In this document: one piece after another, positions 42,371 to 51,011 of the stretch
How the letters are laid out: each line of letters opens with the position of its first letter
Numbering within the stretch: the stretch's first letter is position 1
Assembly: GCA_035707805.1 (NCBI GenBank)
Contig: DASSTS010000040.1
Span: 1 to 64,000 of the forward strand
From: Castellaniella sp035707805
GTDB taxonomy: Bacteria; Pseudomonadota; Gammaproteobacteria; Burkholderiales; Burkholderiaceae_B
Direction of reading: 5' to 3'
Length of the DNA: 64,000 nucleotides
Position numbers and translations under genes: made by a program
Notes under the pieces: generated by a model
Databases searched by the model: none
What the model was told of the DNA's origin: nothing
What the model saw: only the letters and a program-made list of their open reading frames with translations

Positions 42371-43180
42371 ATGGCCTCCCCGCTCATTACCTCCCTGTCC
42401 CTGCCGCTGATTTTCGGCTCTTTCGATCCCAGCGGCGCCAGCAACCTCCCGATCGACGCGGTCATCTGCGCCCGGTTGGGGTCGCACGCCGGTTCCGTGG
42501 TCACCGCCATCCACGTCCAGGACACGGCCGGCGCCGAATCGATCCAGCGCCTGTCGCCGGAACTCATCGACGACCAGGCGCGCTGCCTGCTCGAAGACAT
42601 GGCCATCGGCGCGCTGAAGATCGGCCCCCAGTACGACCCCGAGACCATCGCCGCGCTGGCGCAGATCGCCGCCGACTACAGCACCCTGCCGCTGGTGCTG
42701 CAGCTGGGCACCCCGCCCGGAATCCCCGACCTGGACGACCTCGACCCCGAGGACACGCTGGGCGCGCTGCTGGATCTGCTGGTGCCTCAGGCCCGCGTCG
42801 TGATCGTGGACGCCGCCTTGCCGGAACAGTGGGCCGGGCAGGGGCTGCTGTCCGCCGCGGGCGCCGACGACCCCATCGAGGCCCTGCTCGAGCTGGGCGC
42901 CTCGCACGTGCTGTCCAGCAACTCGGCGATCAGCCCCGACCGCAACGGCCTGACGCTGCACACCCGCGACGAGCCGGCCCGGCGCTGGCCCTGGGCGCCG
43001 GCGCCCATCCGTTCCAGCGATGCGGAGAGCCTGCTGGCCACCGTGCTGACCTGCATGCTGGCCCGCGGCATGGAGCCCCCGGAGGCGGTCCGGCAGGCCG
43101 TCGCCACCTCGACGGCCATGCTGGAACAGCGCATCCATCCGGGGATGGGCCAGCACATCCTGCGGCACGCCTCGCCATGA
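42371..43180 (+). CDS. ThiD-like hydroxymethylpyrimidine kinase family protein, divergent
   Basis: A 269-aa ribokinase-fold protein placed directly before thiE (ATGA overlap), as expected for HMP/HMP-P kinase. The N-terminus SLPLIFGSFDPSGASNLPID keeps the FDPSG core but lacks the GGAGIQAD glycine run of canonical ThiD. The C-terminal anion-hole motif GTGC(T/S)LSSA is replaced by RSSDAESLLATVLTCML. The middle GALKIGPQYDPETIAALA resembles ThiD's KIGML. It may have altered chemistry or be a regulator; the name rests on context and partial motifs. Confidence 0.7.
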   Translation: MASPLITSLSLPLIFGSFDPSGASNLPIDAVICARLGSHAGSVVTAIHVQDTAGAESIQRLSPELIDDQARCLLEDMAIGALKIGPQYDPETIAALAQIAADYSTLPLVLQLGTPPGIPDLDDLDPEDTLGALLDLLVPQARVVIVDAALPEQWAGQGLLSAAGADDPIEALLELGASHVLSSNSAISPDRNGLTLHTRDEPARRWPWAPAPIRSSDAESLLATVLTCMLARGMEPPEAVRQAVATSTAMLEQRIHPGMGQHILRHASP

Positions 43181-43818
43181 ACGACACCCGTTTTCCTCGC
43201 GGCCTCTACGGCGTCACCCCCGACTGGGCCGACACCGACCGCCTGCTGTCGGCCATCGCAGAGGCGCACGCGGGCGGCATGCGGGTCCTGCAGTGGCGCC
43301 GCAAGCGCGGCTCGCCCTCCGACCGGCGGGCCCAGGCGGCCGCGGTGCGGGCCCTGTGCCTGCGTCTGGGGCTGCCGCTGATCGTCAACGACGACTGGCG
43401 GCTGGCGGCGGAGCTGGACGCCGACGGCGTCCACCTGGGCCAGGACGACGGCTCGCTCGCCCAGGCGCGCCAGGCGCTGGGCCCCGGCAAGCTGATCGGC
43501 TGCTCCTGCTACAACCAGCCCGAGCTCGCGGCCCGGCACCTGCGGGACCAGCCGGACTACATCGCCTTCGGCGCCCTCTATCCGTCCGCGGTGAAGCCCG
43601 ACGCCGTGCGGGCCGGCCTGGACGACATCCGGGCCGGCCGCCGGCTGGCCGACGCCTGCGCGCCCCGCCCGGCCGTCGTGGCCATCGGCGGCATCGGCCC
43701 GGACAACGCCGCCCCGGTCATCCAGGCCGGCGCCGACAGCATCGCCGTCATCAGCGCCCTGTTCGAGGCCCCCGACATCCGCGAGGCGGCCCGCCGATGC
43801 AGCGCCCTGTTTACCTGA
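43177..43818 (+). CDS. thiE: Thiamine-phosphate synthase
   Basis: Joins HMP-PP and thiazole phosphate to thiamin phosphate. The 213-aa TIM barrel shows GLYGVTPDW at the N-terminus, QWRRKRGS at about 39, the DDWRLAAELDADGVHLGQDD motif near 70-89 and AIGGIGPDNAAPVIQAGADSIAVISAL near 169-195. In the QxR motif the usual QYRDK is QWRRK. It is coupled to the thiD-like gene and followed 25 bp later by hemL. Confidence 0.93.
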   Translation: MNDTRFPRGLYGVTPDWADTDRLLSAIAEAHAGGMRVLQWRRKRGSPSDRRAQAAAVRALCLRLGLPLIVNDDWRLAAELDADGVHLGQDDGSLAQARQALGPGKLIGCSCYNQPELAARHLRDQPDYIAFGALYPSAVKPDAVRAGLDDIRAGRRLADACAPRPAVVAIGGIGPDNAAPVIQAGADSIAVISALFEAPDIREAARRCSALFT

Positions 43819-43843
43819 ACCCTTGTCACACCGGAATCGAGCC

Positions 43844-45121
43844 ATGTCCCGCAACACCGAACTGTTCGAACGCGCCTGCCGCGCCATCCCCGGCGGCGTG
43901 AATTCGCCCGTCCGGGCTTTCCGCTCTGTCGGCGGCACCCCGCCCTTCATCCAGCGCGCGCAGGGCCCCTACCTCTGGGACGCCGAGGGCACCCGCTACA
44001 TCGACTACGTCGGATCCTGGGGCCCGGCAATCCTCGGCCATGCCGACCCCGAGGTCGTCCGCGCCGTCCAGTCCGCGGCCGAAGGCGGACTGTCCTTCGG
44101 CGCGCCCACCGAGGCCGAGGTCGAGATCGCGGAGGCCATCATCGCCCGCATCCCGTCCATCGAGCAGGTGCGCCTGGTCAGTTCCGGCACCGAGGCCACC
44201 ATGTCGGCCATCCGGCTGGCGCGCGGACACACCGGCCGGCACAAGATCATCAAGTTCGAAGGCTGCTACCACGGCCATTCCGACAGCCTGCTGGTCAAGG
44301 CGGGCTCGGGCATGCTGACCTTCGGCAACCCCTCGTCGGCGGGCGTCCCCCCCGAATTCGTGCAGCACACGCTGGTGCTGGACTACAACGACCTGGCGGC
44401 CGTCGAGGCCGCGTTCGCCCAGTATCCCGACGAGATCGCCTGCATCATCGTCGAGCCGATCGCGGGGAACATGAACCTGGTGCGCCCCGCCGCCGGCTTC
44501 CTGGAAGGCCTGCGCGCCCTGTGCACGCGGCACGGCGCCCTGCTGATCTTCGACGAGGTCATGACCGGCCTGCGCGTCGGCCCGCAAGGCATGCAGGGCC
44601 TGTGCGGCGTCACCCCGGACCTGACCACGCTGGCCAAGATCATCGGCGGCGGCATGCCGGTCGGCGCGTTCGGCGGCCGCGCCGACGTCATGGGCGACAT
44701 CGCGCCCCTGGGCGGGGTCTACCAGGCGGGCACGCTGTCGGGCAATCCGGTGGCCGTGGCCGCCGGCCTGGTGACCCTGCGGCGGCTGGCCGAGCCCGGT
44801 TTCTACGAACGGCTGCACGAGCAGACCGGAAAGCTCGTGCAGGGGCTGGTGGACAGCGCCCGCCGCCACGGGGTGGCCTTCAGCGGCGACTGGCAGGGCG
44901 GCCTGTTCGGCCTCTATTTCCGCGAATCGGCGCCGACGAGCCTCGCCGAGGTCTCCGCCTGCGACCAGGATGCCTTCAAGCGGTTCTTCCACGGCATGCT
45001 CTCGGCCGGGGTCCATTTCGCGCCCTCGGCCTTCGAGGCCGGATTCGTGTCCATCACGCACGACGACGCGGTCATCGGGGAGACCCTGGCCGCGGCCGAC
45101 CGGGTCTTCGCCGGGCTGTGA
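43844..45121 (+). CDS. hemL: Glutamate-1-semialdehyde 2,1-aminomutase
   Basis: PLP enzyme that forms 5-aminolevulinate for haem via the C5 pathway. The 425-aa product has the N-terminal AIPGGVNSPVRAFRSVGGTP, the PLP Lys265 in TTLAKIIGGGMPVGAFGG, and FEGCYHGHSDSLLVKAGSG. The start MSRNTELFERA at 43844 is preferred over a codon 21 bp upstream. A GC-rich hairpin lies just after the stop. Confidence 0.97.
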   Translation: MSRNTELFERACRAIPGGVNSPVRAFRSVGGTPPFIQRAQGPYLWDAEGTRYIDYVGSWGPAILGHADPEVVRAVQSAAEGGLSFGAPTEAEVEIAEAIIARIPSIEQVRLVSSGTEATMSAIRLARGHTGRHKIIKFEGCYHGHSDSLLVKAGSGMLTFGNPSSAGVPPEFVQHTLVLDYNDLAAVEAAFAQYPDEIACIIVEPIAGNMNLVRPAAGFLEGLRALCTRHGALLIFDEVMTGLRVGPQGMQGLCGVTPDLTTLAKIIGGGMPVGAFGGRADVMGDIAPLGGVYQAGTLSGNPVAVAAGLVTLRRLAEPGFYERLHEQTGKLVQGLVDSARRHGVAFSGDWQGGLFGLYFRESAPTSLAEVSACDQDAFKRFFHGMLSAGVHFAPSAFEAGFVSITHDDAVIGETLAAADRVFAGL

Positions 45122-45142
45122 GCCGCGGGCTCGGCGCCCCTA

Positions 45143-45170
45143 GCGCCGGCCGCCCGGCCGGCGCGAATTT
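45143..45170 (+). terminator. Probable terminator after hemL
   Basis: GCGCCGGCCG pairs perfectly with CGGCCGGCGC around a 2-nt loop. The tail GAATTT is poor in T, so termination strength is uncertain. It is followed at once by the candidate MarR operator. Confidence 0.5.
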
Positions 45171-45187
45171 GATATGAACTTCAAATT
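45166..45187. promoter_or_regulatory. Candidate MarR-family operator
   Basis: AATTTGA and TCAAATT form a perfect inverted repeat across 8 nt, 96 bp upstream of the marR start. Size and spacing suit a winged-helix MarR dimer, and TTGACC follows it at 45190. Autoregulation is inferred. Confidence 0.5.
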
Positions 45188-45282
45188 TCTTGACCCAGGA
45201 CAAGGAAGCATTGGCCTTCGATCTCTAAACTAAGTCCGTCATCCACATTGAAGGGGCCGCCCGCACGGCCCGAAGGCGCGCC

Positions 45283-45813
45283 ATGACCGACTACTCCCAC
45301 TACGCCGCCACGCAACATCCCGCCGTTGCCCTGGACATCCCCGATCTCGAAACCCGCGCGACGGGGCAGGAACCCGCCGACCTTCGCCTGTGGCTGCGCA
45401 TGCTCAGCTGCTGCACCCTGATCGAAAACGAACTGCGCAGCCGCCTGCGCAGCGAATTCCAGACCACGCTGCCGCGCTTCGACCTCATGTCGCAGCTCAC
45501 CCACGCCCCCAAGGGCCTCAAGATGAGCGAGCTCTCGCGCCTGATGATGGTGACCAACGGCAACATCACCGGCATCACCGACCAGCTCGAGAAAGACGGC
45601 CTGGTCGAACGCACGCGCGACGAGGGCGACCGCCGCAGCTCCCTGATCCGGCTGACGATCAAGGGCCGCCGCTACCATCGACGGATGCAGCGCGCCCACG
45701 AATCCTGGATCCAGGTCCTGCTGGGCGGGCTGGCCCCGGCGGCGCGCGCCACCCTGTTCGATCTGCTGGGCGACCTCAAGCAGGCCACCTACGCCCGCCT
45801 GCCCGCCGCCTGA
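45283..45813 (+). CDS. MarR-family transcriptional regulator
   Basis: A 176-aa winged-helix regulator. The HTH and wing are in PKGLKMSELSRLMMVTNGNITGITDQLEKDGLVERTRDEGDRRSSLIRLTI, about residues 79-125, including the basic wing with DEGDRRS. Long N- and C-terminal dimerisation helices flank it. No catabolic or efflux genes adjoin, so its targets are unknown apart from the palindrome upstream of its own gene. The style resembles MarR regulators of aromatic-acid degradation, as inference only. Confidence 0.88.
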   Translation: MTDYSHYAATQHPAVALDIPDLETRATGQEPADLRLWLRMLSCCTLIENELRSRLRSEFQTTLPRFDLMSQLTHAPKGLKMSELSRLMMVTNGNITGITDQLEKDGLVERTRDEGDRRSSLIRLTIKGRRYHRRMQRAHESWIQVLLGGLAPAARATLFDLLGDLKQATYARLPAA

Positions 45814-45968
45814 CGCCATCGGCCCCTCGCCGTGGGCACTGCGCGCAGGGCCCGCCGCCCCCCGGATGCCGTCCGCAGCCGCATCCTGACAACCCTCATT
45901 CGTCATAGAATGGGGGTTTGTTTCTTGCCCCCTGCCGTCCGCAGGCGACCCACCGACGCTAGCTCATC

Positions 45969-47195
45969 ATGGCCATCAATCTGAACATCCCCGCGCGCGA
46001 CGCGATCTTTCCGGTGCCGGGCATCCGCATCGGCACGGCCGAGGCCGGCATCCGCAAGGCGGGACGCCGCGACCTGACGGTCCTGCTGCTGGATGAGGGC
46101 GCCAGCGTGGCGGGGGTCTTCACGCGCAACCGCTTTCGCGCCGCGCCGGTGCAGGTCTGCGAGGCCCACCTGGCTGCCGGCCGGGGGATCCGCGCCCTGG
46201 TGATCAATACCGGCAACGCCAATGCCGGCACCGGCGCGCCCGGGCTGCAGGCGGCCAACGACACCTGCACCTCCCTGGCGAACCAGCTGGGGGTGCAGGC
46301 GGACCAGGTCCTGCCCTTTTCCACCGGCGTCATCCTGGAACCCCTGCCCGTCGACCGCCTGATTGCCGCCCTGCCCGCGGCCATCGCCGACGCCCGGCCC
46401 GACCATTGGTTCGAGGCCGCGCACAGCATCATGACGACGGACACGCAGCCCAAGATCCATTCGCAGCGCCTCGATCTGGGCGGCGCCACGGTGACGATCA
46501 CGGGCATCAGCAAGGGGGCGGGCATGATCCGGCCCAACATGGCCACGATGCTGGGCTTCCTGGGCACGGACGCCTGCCTGCCGCCCGCCCTGCTGCGGAC
46601 CCTCGCCCGCCGGATCGCGGACCAGTCCTTCAACCGGATCACGATCGACGGCGACACCTCCACCAACGACTCCTTCATCCTCATCGCCACGGGCGCCAGC
46701 GATGCGCGCATCGATTCCGAACAGGATCCGCGCTTCGACGTCCTCGCCCAGGCGCTGACGGACGCGGCACGCGACCTGGCGCAGAAAATCGTGCGCGACG
46801 CCGAGGGCGCCACCAAGTTCATGACCATCCGCGTCGAACAGGCCGCCACCACCGAGGAAGCCCTGAAAGTCGCGTACTCGATCGCCCACTCGCCGTTGGT
46901 CAAGACCGCCTTCTACGCCTCCGACCCCAACCTGGGCCGGATCCTGGCGGCCATCGGCTATGCGGGCATCGACGACCTGGACGTCTCCGGCCTGACCCTG
47001 TGGCTGGGCGACGTGCAGGTCGCCACCCGCGGCGGGCGCGACCCCGGCTACCGCGAGGAAGACGGCCAGCGCATCATGGCCGAATCCGAGATCCTGGTGC
47101 GGGTCGCCCTGGGGCGCGGCGAGATCGCCGACACCGTGTACACCTGCGACTTCTCCCACGAGTACGTCAGCATCAATGCGGACTACCGCTCTTAG
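45969..47195 (+). CDS. argJ: Bifunctional glutamate N-acetyltransferase/amino-acid acetyltransferase ArgJ
   Basis: Transfers acetyl from N-acetylornithine to glutamate and can use acetyl-CoA, closing the arginine cycle. The 408-aa precursor self-cleaves before the nucleophilic Thr of MIRPNMATMLGF near residues 184-195, next to the TGISKGAGMI motif. NTGNANAGTGAPG at 78-90 and DGDTSTNDSFILIATG at about 228-243 are also typical. It is a single gene with its own upstream region. Confidence 0.95.
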   Translation: MAINLNIPARDAIFPVPGIRIGTAEAGIRKAGRRDLTVLLLDEGASVAGVFTRNRFRAAPVQVCEAHLAAGRGIRALVINTGNANAGTGAPGLQAANDTCTSLANQLGVQADQVLPFSTGVILEPLPVDRLIAALPAAIADARPDHWFEAAHSIMTTDTQPKIHSQRLDLGGATVTITGISKGAGMIRPNMATMLGFLGTDACLPPALLRTLARRIADQSFNRITIDGDTSTNDSFILIATGASDARIDSEQDPRFDVLAQALTDAARDLAQKIVRDAEGATKFMTIRVEQAATTEEALKVAYSIAHSPLVKTAFYASDPNLGRILAAIGYAGIDDLDVSGLTLWLGDVQVATRGGRDPGYREEDGQRIMAESEILVRVALGRGEIADTVYTCDFSHEYVSINADYRS

Positions 47196-47237
47196 GAACT
47201 TGATTTTCAAGCTGAAATCTGCAAAAATGCCGGGCTT

Positions 47238-47271
47238 GGCCTATCTTTTCATGAAAAGACAGGCCGTTTTT
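47238..47271 (+). terminator. Hairpin with T tract between argJ and rplU
   Basis: GGCCT-A-TCTTTTC pairs with GAAAAGA-C-AGGCC, with one A/C mismatch, and is followed by GTTTTT. It is either the argJ terminator or part of the rplU leader, because a further GCCGGG/CCCCGGC pairing encloses or competes with it. Confidence 0.6.
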
Positions 47272-47351
47272 GGCATCCCCGGCCTTGAAAGGTCGTCCTC
47301 GCGGGCTTTTTCGCGCGGCGCCTGCGCCGGGAATTTTCACAGGAAATCCCC

Positions 47352-47663
47352 ATGTACGCGGTCATAAAAACCGGCGGCAAACAGTATCGTGTTTGCGCTG
47401 GCCAGAAACTGAAAATCGAACAGATACCGGCTGACATTGGGCAAGAAATCTCGCTTGACCAGGTGTTGTCGGTCGGCGAAGGCGATGCGCTGAAGATCGG
47501 CACGCCCTTCGTTGCCGGCGCCGCGGTCAAAGCCACCGTTCTTGCACAAGGCCGTCACGACAAGGTCAAGATCTTCAAGATGCGCCGGCGCAAGCACTAC
47601 CAAAAGCGCCAAGGTCATCGTCAGAACTACACCGAAATCCGCATCGACGCCGTTGCGGCCTGA
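47352..47663 (+). CDS. rplU: 50S ribosomal protein L21
   Basis: A 103-aa large-subunit protein that binds 23S rRNA. MYAVIKTGGKQYRVCAGQKLKIEQIP and the C-terminal KMRRRKHYQKRQGHRQNYTEIRI are invariant signatures. It is first in the rplU-rpmA pair, with a 156-bp leader region carrying a hairpin. Confidence 0.98.
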   Translation: MYAVIKTGGKQYRVCAGQKLKIEQIPADIGQEISLDQVLSVGEGDALKIGTPFVAGAAVKATVLAQGRHDKVKIFKMRRRKHYQKRQGHRQNYTEIRIDAVAA

Positions 47664-47683
47664 TACGGTCAAGGAGCACACTC

Positions 47684-47944
47684 ATGGCACACAAAAAGGG
47701 CGGCGGCTCGACTCGCAACGGCCGCGATTCCGAATCGAAACGACTGGGCGTCAAGGTGTACGGCGGCCAGCAGATCCTGGCCGGCGGCATCATCGTCCGC
47801 CAGCGCGGCACTCAGTTCCACCCCGGCGTGAACGTCGGCATCGGCAAGGACCACACGCTGTTTTCCCTGGTGGACGGCACCGTGCAGTTCTCGGTCAAAG
47901 GCGCGCTCAACAAGCGCACCGTTTCGGTCAACGCGGTGAGCTGA
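47684..47944 (+). CDS. rpmA: 50S ribosomal protein L27
   Basis: An 86-aa protein whose N-terminus reaches the peptidyl-transferase centre. MAHKKGGGSTRNGRDSESKRLGVK and GGIIVRQRGTQFHPG are diagnostic. It lies 20 bp after rplU with the Shine-Dalgarno AAGGAG, and a terminator follows. Confidence 0.98.
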   Translation: MAHKKGGGSTRNGRDSESKRLGVKVYGGQQILAGGIIVRQRGTQFHPGVNVGIGKDHTLFSLVDGTVQFSVKGALNKRTVSVNAVS

Positions 47945-47960
47945 TCACCGCCTGATCCGG

Positions 47961-47992
47961 CAAAAGGCCCTGCTATTCAGCAGGGTCTTTTT
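47961..47992 (+). terminator. Terminator after rpmA
   Basis: AAGGCCCTGCT pairs with AGCAGGGTCTT (one G-U) around a 4-nt loop and ends in TTTTT. It separates rplU-rpmA from obg, whose ATG is only 20 bp further. Confidence 0.9.
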
Positions 47993-48012
47993 GTTTGGGT
48001 AGAATATCCATC

Positions 48013-49107
48013 ATGAAATTCGTAGACGAAGCCACCATCGAGGTCATCGCCGGCAAGGGCGGCAATGGCGTGGCCAGCTTCCGCCGGGAAAAATTCATCC
48101 CGATGGGCGGGCCGGACGGCGGCGACGGCGGGCGCGGCGGCTCCATCCTGGCCGTCGCCGACCGCAACATCAACACCCTGATCGACTACCGCTACGCACG
48201 CCTGCACCGCGCCCGCAACGGCGAGAACGGCCGCGGCTCAGACCAGTACGGCGCCGGCGCGCCGGACATCGTGCTGCGCATGCCGGTCGGCACGGTAATC
48301 CACGACGCCGACACGGGCGAGCAGCTCTTCGACCTGGACCGCCATGGCGAACAGGTGACGCTGGCCGCCGGCGGCAACGGCGGGCTGGGCAACCTGCATT
48401 TCAAGTCCAGCACCAATCGCGCGCCGCGCCAGTTCACTCCCGGCCGCGAAGGCGAGCAGCGCCGCCTGCGGCTGGAACTCAAGGTGCTGGCCGACGTGGG
48501 GCTGCTGGGCATGCCCAACGCCGGAAAATCCACGCTCATCACGCGCGTGTCCAACGCGCGGCCGAAGATCGCCGACTATCCCTTCACCACCCTGCATCCG
48601 AACCTCGGGGTGGTCCGCACGTCGCCGTCGCACAGCTTCGTCATCGCCGACATTCCGGGCCTGATCGAGGGCGCCTCCGAAGGCGCCGGGCTGGGCCACC
48701 AGTTCCTGCGCCACCTCAGCCGCACCCGCGTCCTGCTGCACCTGCTGGACGTGCATTCGCCCGATCCCGAGGTTGATGCCTGCGCCCAGGCGATCCAGGA
48801 CGCCCGCGCGATCCTGCGCGAGCTCGAACGCTACAGCCCGGAACTCGCGGCCAAGCCGCGCTGGCTGGTGCTGAACAAACTCGACATGGTCGAAGACGCC
48901 GCCGCCATCCAGCAACGCGTCTGCGCCGAACTGCAATGGACCGGCCCGGTCTTCGGGATCTCGGCACTGACCGGATCGGGCACCCCCGCGCTCATGGGCG
49001 CGATCCAGTCCTGGCTCGACGAGCAGCAGCGCGCCGCCCACGCCCACGACGAGGACCCGCGCTTCGCCCCGGGGTCCCCGGACGGCCCCGCGCCGGCCGA
49101 CGCCTGA
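48013..49107 (+). CDS. obg: GTPase Obg/CgtA
   Basis: Essential GTPase in 50S assembly and stress control. The 364-aa product has the Gly-rich Obg fold first (about residues 1-158, with GGPDGGDGGRGGSI near 33), then the G domain: GMPNAGKSTL at about 166, DIPGL, NKLD and SALTG. It lacks the variable C-terminal OCT domain beyond a short acidic tail. The start MKFVDEATIEVIAG at 48013 is certain by family. A TAGAAT box lies 8 bp upstream of the ATG. Confidence 0.97.
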   Translation: MKFVDEATIEVIAGKGGNGVASFRREKFIPMGGPDGGDGGRGGSILAVADRNINTLIDYRYARLHRARNGENGRGSDQYGAGAPDIVLRMPVGTVIHDADTGEQLFDLDRHGEQVTLAAGGNGGLGNLHFKSSTNRAPRQFTPGREGEQRRLRLELKVLADVGLLGMPNAGKSTLITRVSNARPKIADYPFTTLHPNLGVVRTSPSHSFVIADIPGLIEGASEGAGLGHQFLRHLSRTRVLLHLLDVHSPDPEVDACAQAIQDARAILRELERYSPELAAKPRWLVLNKLDMVEDAAAIQQRVCAELQWTGPVFGISALTGSGTPALMGAIQSWLDEQQRAAHAHDEDPRFAPGSPDGPAPADA

Positions 49108-49162
49108 ACCGGAACCTGCCCGACGCCTGACGGCGCGCCCCTGAACCCAGCCCGATCCCCGC

Positions 49163-50329
49163 ATGACCGCCTCCGCCCTTCCTCCCTCCATCGCCCGGGA
49201 CGCCCATCGGCTGGTCCTGAAGGTCGGATCTTCCCTGGTCACCAACGAGGGCCGCGGCATCGACATGGAGGCCGTCACGCAGTGGGCGCAGCAGATCGCG
49301 GCCCTGCATGCCGCGGGGCGCCAGATCGTGCTGGTATCCAGCGGCGCCATCGCCGAAGGCATGGCGCGCCTGGGCTGGCCGCGCCGGCCCAAGGCCATGT
49401 CCGAACTGCAGGCCGCGGCGGCCGTCGGCCAGATGGGCCTCATCCAGGCCTACGAGACCGCCTTCGCGCGCCATGGCATCCGCACGGCCCAGATCCTGCT
49501 GACCCACGAGGACCTGGCCGACCGCCGCCGCTACCTGAACGCGCGCAGCACCCTGGTCACGCTGCTGAACCTGGGGGTGGTGCCCATCGTCAACGAGAAC
49601 GACACCGTCGTCACGGACGAGATCCGCGTGGGCGACAACGACACGCTGGGCGCGCTGGTCACCAACCTGGTGGAAGCCAGCGTGCTCGTCATCCTGACGG
49701 ACCAGGCGGGGCTGTACAGCGCCGACCCGCGCAAGCATCCGGACGCCCGCTTCATCCACCAGGGCCAGGCGGGGGACCCCGCCCTGGAAGCCATGGCGGG
49801 CGGATCGGGCAGCGCCATCGGCACCGGCGGCATGCTGACCAAGGTGCTGGCGGCCCGGCGCGCCGCCAACAGCGGCGGACACACCATCATCGCCTCGGGA
49901 CGCGAGCCCGCCGTCCTGCAGCGCCTGACCGCGGGCGAGGCCATCGGCACCGAGCTGCGGGCCGTCCTGCCGGTGCGCTCCGCCCGCCAGCGCTGGATGG
50001 TCAACCACCTGCGCCTGCGCGGCCGCGTCACCCTGGATGCCGGCGCCGTGCGGGCCCTGACCCAGGGACACCGCAGCCTGTTGCCCATCGGCGTGATCGA
50101 CGTCGAGGGTGACTTCGAACGCGGCGACGTCGTGGCCTGCGTCGACGAGCATGGGGTGGAATGCGGGCGCGGCCTGATCAATTATTCGGCGGCCGACACG
50201 GCCCGCATCCTGCGCCAGCCCAGCGCCCGCATCGCGGACATCCTGGGCCATCTGGCCGACCCCGAACTGATCCACCGCGACAATCTGGTGGTGGCCCGGC
50301 CGCGCGACGCTAGCGCTGCGCCGGAATGA
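49163..50329 (+). CDS. proB: Glutamate 5-kinase
   Basis: First step of proline synthesis. The 388-aa product has an amino-acid-kinase domain (LVLKVGSSLVTNEGRG near residue 14, SSGAIAEGM near 58, NENDTVVTDEIRVGDNDTLGALV near 146) and a C-terminal PUA domain from about 280. proA is not adjacent. The stop overlaps convergent lrp by 20 bp. Confidence 0.96.
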   Translation: MTASALPPSIARDAHRLVLKVGSSLVTNEGRGIDMEAVTQWAQQIAALHAAGRQIVLVSSGAIAEGMARLGWPRRPKAMSELQAAAAVGQMGLIQAYETAFARHGIRTAQILLTHEDLADRRRYLNARSTLVTLLNLGVVPIVNENDTVVTDEIRVGDNDTLGALVTNLVEASVLVILTDQAGLYSADPRKHPDARFIHQGQAGDPALEAMAGGSGSAIGTGGMLTKVLAARRAANSGGHTIIASGREPAVLQRLTAGEAIGTELRAVLPVRSARQRWMVNHLRLRGRVTLDAGAVRALTQGHRSLLPIGVIDVEGDFERGDVVACVDEHGVECGRGLINYSAADTARILRQPSARIADILGHLADPELIHRDNLVVARPRDASAAPE

Positions 50330-50798
50330 ACAGGGTTTCCTTCACTTCCTCCATGACCACGCAGCTCTTGGTCTGGGTCACGCCCGGCAGCCTCAGCAGG
50401 ATGTTGCCCAGCAGATTGCGGTACTGGCCGATTTCCTTGATGCGCGCCTTGATCAGGTAGTCGAACTCGCCCGACACCAGGTGGCATTCCAGCACCTGGG
50501 GCACGCACAGGACCTCACGGCGGAACTCCTCGAAGGTGCGTTCCGATTTGCTGGACATGCTGACCTCGACGAAGACCAGCAGGCCCGCGTCCAGCGCCGC
50601 GGGAGACACCCGGGCGTGGTAGCCGGTAATCACGCCGTCGCGCTCCAGGCGGCGGACCCGCTCGATGCACGGCGTCACCGTCAGGCCCACCGCGTCGGCC
50701 AGCTCCGTCATCGACAGCCGCCCGTCCTGCTGCAGCAGGTCCAGGATCCGGCGATCGATCTTGTCCAGGGTATGGACGGATTCCTTTTGAACACGCAT
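50310..50798 (-). CDS. lrp: Lrp/AsnC-family leucine-responsive regulator
   Basis: A 162-aa regulator. The N-terminal HTH reads LDKIDRRILDLLQQDGRLSMTELADAVGLTVTPCIERVRRLERDGVI (about residues 10-56), followed by the RAM ligand-binding domain. The start MRVQKESVHTLDKIDRR at 50798 matches Lrp. It is divergent from dadA, a known Lrp-class target in other bacteria, across 213 bp with two phased palindromes. Confidence 0.93.
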   Translation of the reverse strand: MRVQKESVHTLDKIDRRILDLLQQDGRLSMTELADAVGLTVTPCIERVRRLERDGVITGYHARVSPAALDAGLLVFVEVSMSSKSERTFEEFRREVLCVPQVLECHLVSGEFDYLIKARIKEIGQYRNLLGNILLRLPGVTQTKSCVVMEEVKETLFIPAQR

Positions 50799-50926
50799 GA
50801 TATCCCCCAAAGGCAAGGCGGCCGCGGGTCGCGCCGGGGCACGATCAGGCCTCGGTCCGGATGCTTTTTCCGGACCCAGCATTTTGTCCTGCCCCGACGG
50901 ACTTCGCCCTGCCACACAATGCAAAA

Positions 50927-50956
50927 TTCATGAAAACCCTATTTTTTCATGAAAAA
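50927..50956. promoter_or_regulatory. Two phased palindromes between lrp and dadA
   Basis: TTCATGAA (50927-50934) and the perfect 14-bp TTTTTCATGAAAAA (50943-50956) have centres 19 bp apart, close to two helical turns, in an AT-rich stretch. They are candidate Lrp sites controlling dadA and lrp itself; they do not resemble the E. coli Lrp consensus closely. Confidence 0.5.
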
Positions 50957-51011
50957 TCACCTAGGACCATCGCCTATCATCATCAAAAATTAATCCATCT
51001 GAGGTCCGATC

